This document shows, piece by piece, positions 6,067-9,451 of a stretch of DNA of 9,451 nt (positions are counted from its first letter, which is position 1; each line of letters starts with the position of its first letter). The position numbers and the translations under genes were made by a program. The stretch is taken from assembly GCA_024275555.1 (NCBI GenBank), contig JAJRYW010000184.1, positions 1 to 9,451 on the forward strand. The letters run 5' to 3'. Source of the stretch: Calditrichota bacterium. Lineage in GTDB: Bacteria; Calditrichota; Calditrichia; RBG-13-44-9; J075. The notes under the pieces were generated by a model. The model was not told where the DNA came from and searched no databases. It worked only from the letters and a program-made list of their open reading frames with translations.

Positions 6067-6318
6067 TTATTCCCCCAAGGTTCTTTTGAGGAAGCGCTCC
6101 TGCTCCGCGGCAAACTTGACCGCAGTGCGCATGGTGTTCTTCATGTAGCCGATAATGGAGCGTACATCAATTTCCATCCGGATTATGGTTGCCTGAATGA
6201 GCGCATCCTTCTCACGTGCTTCTTGTGAAAGTTGATCCCGCACTTTAAATGCCTGGTGAAGACAAATGCGTAAATCCCTGCAGGTCTGCTGAATTGCCGG
6301 GTCTTTCCTGACCGCCAT
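6067..6318 (-). CDS. Small helical hypothetical protein
   Basis: I do not recognise this 83-residue protein. It is charged and predicted almost entirely helical: RDLRICLHQAFKVRDQL, then EAREKDALIQATII, then YMKNTMRTAVKFAAEQERFL. There is no signal peptide and no membrane segment. Reasons to accept it as real are the AAGGGAG ribosome binding site seven bases before ATG, a stop two bases beyond the end of the convergent Ada-like gene without overlap, and an amphipathic composition unlike the noise frames nearby. The spacing of hydrophobic residues fits a two- or three-helix hairpin. It appears to be a single-gene unit, with upstream AT-rich DNA at 6319-6510 but no clear promoter. Function and partners are unknown. 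Confidence 0.62.
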   Translation of the reverse strand: MAVRKDPAIQQTCRDLRICLHQAFKVRDQLSQEAREKDALIQATIIRMEIDVRSIIGYMKNTMRTAVKFAAEQERFLKRTLGE

Positions 6319-6449
6319 ACCAAAACTCCCTTTTTGGTTGTGTTTTGCTACTATCGGTTATTTGTTGAAGAGCTTTATTCGTTGATTGTTGCGGCTCAGC
6401 GGGCGCCTGGCAAGCGGTGTGAATATTTTTTACAAGAACTGGAATTTAT

Positions 6450-6478
6450 TTGTGTTATAGAAAATATTTTTGTATTAT
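6450..6478 (+). promoter_or_regulatory. Weak candidate promoter, plus strand
   Basis: TTGTGT, a 17-base spacer and TATTAT (5/6 to the -10 consensus) lie in very AT-rich DNA about 220 bp before the propeller-PKD gene. The -35 matches only 3/6 and AT richness raises the chance of false hits, so confidence is low. Confidence 0.25.
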
Positions 6479-6613
6479 TTTTACTTCTCTGACAAAAAAT
6501 TTTTGTGATCATATCATTTACTGCCTGCCGGTGTTGGACCTGCCGGAAGTTCTTCTTGTCTGTGGAACGCTATTAGAGTGTTCTCAATTATCTAAGCGCA
6601 TTGGCGCACCTGG

Positions 6614-6656
6614 CCCCGGCCGGGCAGTTGTCTTCGACAGAGACCCCGAAAGGGGC
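6614..6656. repeat. Dispersed motif, copy 2, with GNRA-type hairpin
   Basis: CCCCGGCCGGG is followed by TCGACAGAGACCCCGAA (6634-6650) and runs into GGGG. The motif matches 3154-3170 at 15 of 17 positions, and both are preceded by a CCGGCCGG-type palindrome. The CCCC-GAAA-GGGG stem-loop would form in the 5' leader of the next gene. Confidence 0.5.
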
Positions 6657-6698
6657 AAATTTCGCAGTCAAATTTCAACTTAACAGCAGGAGAACCCT

Positions 6699-8492
6699 AT
6701 GCCGCGTATCCTGGAGAATGTGCACTCATCAACGGCCATAGAAACCAATTATCAGCGCAAGCTGTTTCGGCATGGCCAATATATCTATCTTTTTTATGTA
6801 CAGGAAATTGGGGGAGAAGCAGGGCTGTTCTATCGTTTTGCCGGCTCGCCGGAAGGCTTAGCGGCTGCACCGGAATTGCCGGCAACCACGCCCCAGCCAA
6901 ACGGGTGGAAGGAAGGGCGCCAGTATGTTTTGCACTATGACGCCCCCCGGGCGCGGGTGGGTTTAGCCTGGGTAAACCACCTGGCCGGCGGAGAAGATGA
7001 ACCGTGTTTCCGTTATGGGGATTTGCAGGACGACGGCTCTATTCTCTGGTCGGCGGAACACCGGACCACCGCCAACGCCTACTCCGAATGCCGCACCCCG
7101 GCAGTGACTTGCGATGAGCAGGGATACTGGGGGGTGCTCTGCGCCGCCCGCAACGATGTTGCCCATCATCTCCTTTTTACTTACAGCGCTAATGCCGCTC
7201 CCTCCGCAAGAGCCCACTGGACCTCCCGGGAAGGAATGGACCTGTTTGGGGCGGTGGAAACAAGCGACCACTACCGCTTAGGCAGCGGGGGCAGCCCGGC
7301 GGGTTTTACCGCCTTTTATAAAGACGGCGATCAATTAACCGCCCGCCTCTGGAACGGCGCCTCTTTTTCGGAACCGTATCGCCTGGAGAATATAGCGGTG
7401 CGGGACACCGAGATTTCCGCAGCAGTCAACGATGCCGGGGGTACCTTGCACCTGGCCTTTTTCAGCCGCGATAACAATTCATTGCAGCACGCGGTGTTTT
7501 TTCCTGCGGATGGTCGCTGGGAGACCCGTCTGATCTCGGATCAACTTCCATCCAGCGCCTCCAGCCCTTCCCTGCAGATCGACTCCGAAGGAAATCTCTA
7601 CCTGTTTTGCCGCCTTACCGCCGGCCAGCAAATACTCTATTTTAATAACCGCGACGGGCAGTGGCAAAACAAAAGCCGGGAATTGAGCGGAGATTTGGCG
7701 GCCGCCTACCAACAATTGAACAATACTCCCACCACTGCTGCGTGGGATGCCCGCGCGGTCCTGGTTGCCTGGCTGAACATCACCCCGGGAGACCCGTCCA
7801 AGCCGGGGCGCAATGAGCTGTGGACAGATCAGATTGAGTTGCCCCTCCGGCCGCCCCGGGCGGCGTTCCGGGCAGACAAAACCTCTTGCCAGGCGCCCTG
7901 TCAGATTGCTTTTACAGATCAAAGTGTTGCCGGGTCCGGGGCCCTGGCAGAATGGAACTGGGAGTTCGGCGACGACCGCTCCGCCGCCGAGCAGCACCCC
8001 CGGCATCAGTACGATAATCCCGGGGAATATACGGTCAAACTAACCGTTACGGATGTGAATCAGATCAGCGACGCCGAGGAGAAAGTTGCTTATATCCGTA
8101 TTGAAGCGCCGGCGCCGCAGGAATTCGAGTGTCACCCCAACCGGATTTATACCATGCTATGTTACCTGGCGGGATGGCTGAGCGGAGTAGTAATGTTCTT
8201 CTTCAAGCGCAAGGAGCCCTGTATTGTTTTCCATGCCCTGCAATCGCTGTTCACTTTTTTGCCGCTCAACGCGATTCACTACTTGATCATTAAAAATCAG
8301 GAGACAGGGGCGTCTCTGTTTGGCTCAACCGCCTCGCTGGTTTTGCTGGTAGTCACTGCGCTCATCTGGCTGGTGATGATTACAACAACCCTGTCGGATA
8401 TTATGCTTAAACTGCCCTTAACCGGGGGCCTGGCTGCTAAAATTGCCTTCCCGGACGGCCGGTTGCCCAAAAACATGCGCAAACTGTTTTAG
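6699..8492 (+). CDS. Beta-propeller-like / PKD / DUF4870-type membrane fusion protein
   Basis: A 597-residue protein. Residues about 1-385 contain repeated strand blocks such as AVNDAGGTLHLAFFSRDN and QIDSEGNLYLFCRL, with closing DGRW and DGQW turns. These suggest a six- or seven-bladed propeller of the BNR/lectin type. A PKD domain follows (about 386-470), with NWEFGD at 420-425 and PGEYTVKLTVTD at 441-452. The last 120 residues hold three membrane helices (about 482-502, 508-531 and 540-566) and resemble DUF4870/Tic20-like proteins (CYLAGWLSGVVMFFFKRKE, then FHALQSL). AGGAGA six bases before the ATG and an in-frame TAA at 6681 fix the start, so there is no signal peptide. KRK after TM1 and the basic C-tail predict N-out topology, which would place the propeller outside the membrane without an ordinary export signal. 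It stands alone with no obvious operon partner. The fold of the N-terminal half is judged by eye; the PKD call is firm. Confidence 0.82.
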   Translation: MPRILENVHSSTAIETNYQRKLFRHGQYIYLFYVQEIGGEAGLFYRFAGSPEGLAAAPELPATTPQPNGWKEGRQYVLHYDAPRARVGLAWVNHLAGGEDEPCFRYGDLQDDGSILWSAEHRTTANAYSECRTPAVTCDEQGYWGVLCAARNDVAHHLLFTYSANAAPSARAHWTSREGMDLFGAVETSDHYRLGSGGSPAGFTAFYKDGDQLTARLWNGASFSEPYRLENIAVRDTEISAAVNDAGGTLHLAFFSRDNNSLQHAVFFPADGRWETRLISDQLPSSASSPSLQIDSEGNLYLFCRLTAGQQILYFNNRDGQWQNKSRELSGDLAAAYQQLNNTPTTAAWDARAVLVAWLNITPGDPSKPGRNELWTDQIELPLRPPRAAFRADKTSCQAPCQIAFTDQSVAGSGALAEWNWEFGDDRSAAEQHPRHQYDNPGEYTVKLTVTDVNQISDAEEKVAYIRIEAPAPQEFECHPNRIYTMLCYLAGWLSGVVMFFFKRKEPCIVFHALQSLFTFLPLNAIHYLIIKNQETGASLFGSTASLVLLVVTALIWLVMITTTLSDIMLKLPLTGGLAAKIAFPDGRLPKNMRKLF

Positions 8493-8542
8493 GCTGCTGA
8501 ATTCTTCCCGGATTTTGGGCCTTCACTCGACTATAATATATG

Positions 8543-8588
8543 CCCCCCCCTCTTGGAGGCAGAGCCTCAAGGGGGCGTCTCTGCAGAG
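8543..8588. repeat. GC-rich hairpin element centred on AGGC-AGA-GCCT
   Basis: A C8 run and CTTGGAGGC pair imperfectly with GCCTCAAGGGGGC around an AGA loop (8543-8576). The 10-bp palindrome CTCTGCAGAG follows at 8579-8588. The AGGCAGAGCCT core is of a kind seen as dispersed intergenic palindromes in many genomes. It is about 50 bp after the propeller-PKD stop and could act as a transcript 3' hairpin, although no T run follows. Confidence 0.55.
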
Positions 8589-8610
8589 CACTGACCTGAG
8601 GGGAGCGCAT

Positions 8611-8700
8611 AGATTTTTTTGGACGGGATTACAAGACCGGGAGGATTAAGTTCGAGTTTTTATGATATTTCTTTCCGGTTGATCCGGTGTATCCTGCCTG
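8611..8700. repeat. Decayed imperfect inverted repeat
   Basis: AGATTTTTTTGGACGGGATT at the left and GATCCGGTGTATCCTGCC at the right are roughly complementary around an AT-rich centre (TTTTTATGATATTTC). The words resemble the GGACAGGATTAACAGGAT type of dispersed inverted repeat, here with many mismatches. I see it as an old copy. Confidence 0.4.
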
Positions 8701-8945
8701 CCCCGGTAATTGTGGGGTTCATCCGCTCCAATTTTTTGAAATTTAATATTGTCAGGATAGTGCTGTATGACGATTGTTTTTGTTGGTCTCGTATTGCTTC
8801 CGATTTTATTGTTTGTTTTGACGATTTGATATTTTCCCCGAAATGCGTACCTTTACCCTTCCAATCATTATAGACCCGTGAATTCGTATGAGAATGAAAT
8901 TGTTTGAATGTGATGAACGAGTTTCCCATGAAATTTCCCCACCCC

Positions 8946-9008
8946 AGCTCTTCCCGAAATCGGGGAGGGAGGCCGGTTTCCCCCCGATTTCGGGCTTCGT
9001 CGTGAGCT
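8946..9008. repeat. Perfect 13-bp inverted repeat with nested outer arms
   Basis: CCCGAAATCGGGG (8953-8965) and CCCCGATTTCGGG (8982-8994) are exact reverse complements around a 16-base loop. AGCTC (8946-8950) and GAGCT (9004-9008) add an outer stem after an unpaired gap. There is no T run, so it is not a classical terminator. Confidence 0.75.
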
Positions 9009-9014
9009 CAGCCG

Positions 9015-9179
9015 AACGGGGGATTAAGGGGGGACATTACCATTGCATGAAGGCAACTACACAAATACATTTAAGTGTATAACAATCTTGGGGCAAAACT
9101 TCTTTACGTCCCCTTCAATCCCCCTTCAAAGGGGGAGGCAAGAGAGTTCCCCCCTTCGAAGGGGGGTAGGGGGATGTCC
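9015..9179. repeat. Composite C/G-tract inverted-repeat element
   Basis: GGGGGATTAAGGGGGGACAT (about 9016-9035) is the near reverse complement of ACGTCCCCTTCAATCCCCC (about 9106-9124). Inside and to the right are CCCCCTT-CA-AAGGGGG (9120-9135) and the 18-bp perfect palindrome CCCCCCTTCGAAGGGGGG (9149-9166). GTAGGGGGATGTCC follows and mirrors the 9106 end. The nested arms resemble small non-autonomous elements common in cyanobacteria and other repeat-rich genomes. Confidence 0.7.
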
Positions 9180-9272
9180 TTGAAAACCAAACGTAAGCGC
9201 CCCATAATTATTATACACTCAATAGACCTTATTACCTTTTAAAGAACTGTAATTATTAACTTTAAAAACCAC

Positions 9273-9450
9273 TGTCATTTCGAACTCCAGGGACGGAGAG
9301 AGAAATCTGTGCGTATTCGATATTAAATTAGCTGAAATAATTGTAAATTAAAGATAAAGTTTTGAGTGTTAACAGATTTCTCTCTTCGTTCGTGGCAACG
9401 CCATCCCGCGCCAATGCCAACGGCGCCACGTTGTGGTCGGGAAAATGACA
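9273..9450. mobile_element. MITE-like element with TGTCATTT terminal inverted repeats
   Basis: The unit opens with TGTCATTTCGAAC and closes with AAAATGACA at 9442-9450, an eight-base terminal match. Inside, AGAGAGAAATCTGT (9297-9310) and ACAGATTTCTCTCT (9372-9385) are perfect 14-bp inverted repeats around a 61-bp AT-rich core. A CG-rich stem-loop (CGTGGC at 9391, GCCACG at 9425) sits near the right end. No coding capacity is present. The TGTCATTTCGA...GAGAAATCTGT wording is shared by a family of dispersed repeats I associate with Bacteroidetes-type genomes. The right end lies one base from the window edge, so flanking target duplications cannot be judged. Confidence 0.65.
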
Positions 9451-9451
9451 T

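Larger units (their letters stand above)
6319..6698. other. Intergenic region upstream of the propeller-PKD gene
   Basis: A 380-bp gap between divergent genes. Bases 6421-6530 are strongly AT-rich and include the near-palindrome ACAAAAAATTTTTGT (6492-6506, seven-base arms). A candidate plus-strand promoter lies at 6450-6478. Bases 6610-6660 are GC-rich and hold a copy of the dispersed CCGGCC/TCGAC element and a CCCC-GAAA-GGGG tetraloop hairpin (6644-6655) about 43 bp before the next ATG. No tRNA or small coding gene is seen. Confidence 0.5.
8493..9451. other. Gene-free, repeat-rich tail of the window
   Basis: Nearly 1 kb holds no credible gene. Open frames are short, skewed in composition and without good ribosome binding sites. 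Base composition shifts to AT-rich between the palindromes. The stretch contains at least four unrelated inverted-repeat elements, annotated separately, and looks like a landing zone for small non-autonomous elements. No T-tailed terminator for the upstream gene is clear. Confidence 0.7.

Noticed and set aside
7479..8006. 175-residue minus-strand open frame
   Set aside because: Antisense shadow of the propeller-PKD gene; Gly/Pro/Arg-rich composition typical of GC-rich antisense frames.
8660..8929. 89-residue minus-strand open frame
   Set aside because: Overlaps a decayed inverted repeat, has only a weak GGGGAAA upstream, and its composition looks random. It was left out, although a small gene cannot be fully excluded.

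Overview
The window most likely comes from a Gram-negative, uncultured-type bacterium with repeat-rich intergenic DNA. The FCB superphylum or a KSB1/Calditrichota-like lineage is my best guess, but it is inference from style only. The Gram-negative call rests on an outer-membrane barrel protein with a signal peptide and a C-terminal Phe. No rRNA, tRNA or other phylogenetic marker is present.

Left part (1-1361): two blocks of word-like, low-complexity repeats built from modules such as CGACAATCGCCG and GATCTGCGATTTCC. They flank one small minus-strand gene for a four-helix-bundle protein of the 23S rRNA intervening-sequence family. A 144-bp segment, which includes the last 43 bp of the downstream histidine kinase gene, is present twice (200-343 and 1261-1404; 139/144 identical). 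The small gene therefore sits inside what looks like a ~1.06-kb segmental duplication.

Centre-left (1362-4995, minus strand): a three-gene module reads porin-like barrel, then a short PstS-type binding protein, then a membrane sensor histidine kinase. A good promoter-like pair at 4968-4995 fires straight into a hairpin with a T8 tail (4901-4963), well before the porin start. This suggests an attenuated leader or a small RNA. A second terminator-like hairpin (3123-3158) separates the binding protein from the kinase. The layout suggests a periplasmic ligand-sensing system, but no response regulator is in the window.

Centre-right (5191-6318): a divergent AraC-HTH plus O6-alkylguanine-DNA alkyltransferase gene (Ada/Ogt-like) is broken by two frameshifts. 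One is a 5-bp tandem expansion (three TGCGG). It converges on a small helical orphan gene with a good ribosome binding site.

Right part (6319-9451): a 597-residue protein fuses a probable beta-propeller, a PKD domain and a three-helix DUF4870-like membrane domain, with no signal peptide. Behind it is nearly 1 kb without a credible gene, filled with at least four different inverted-repeat elements. The last is a MITE-like unit bounded by TGTCATTT/AAATGACA at the window edge.
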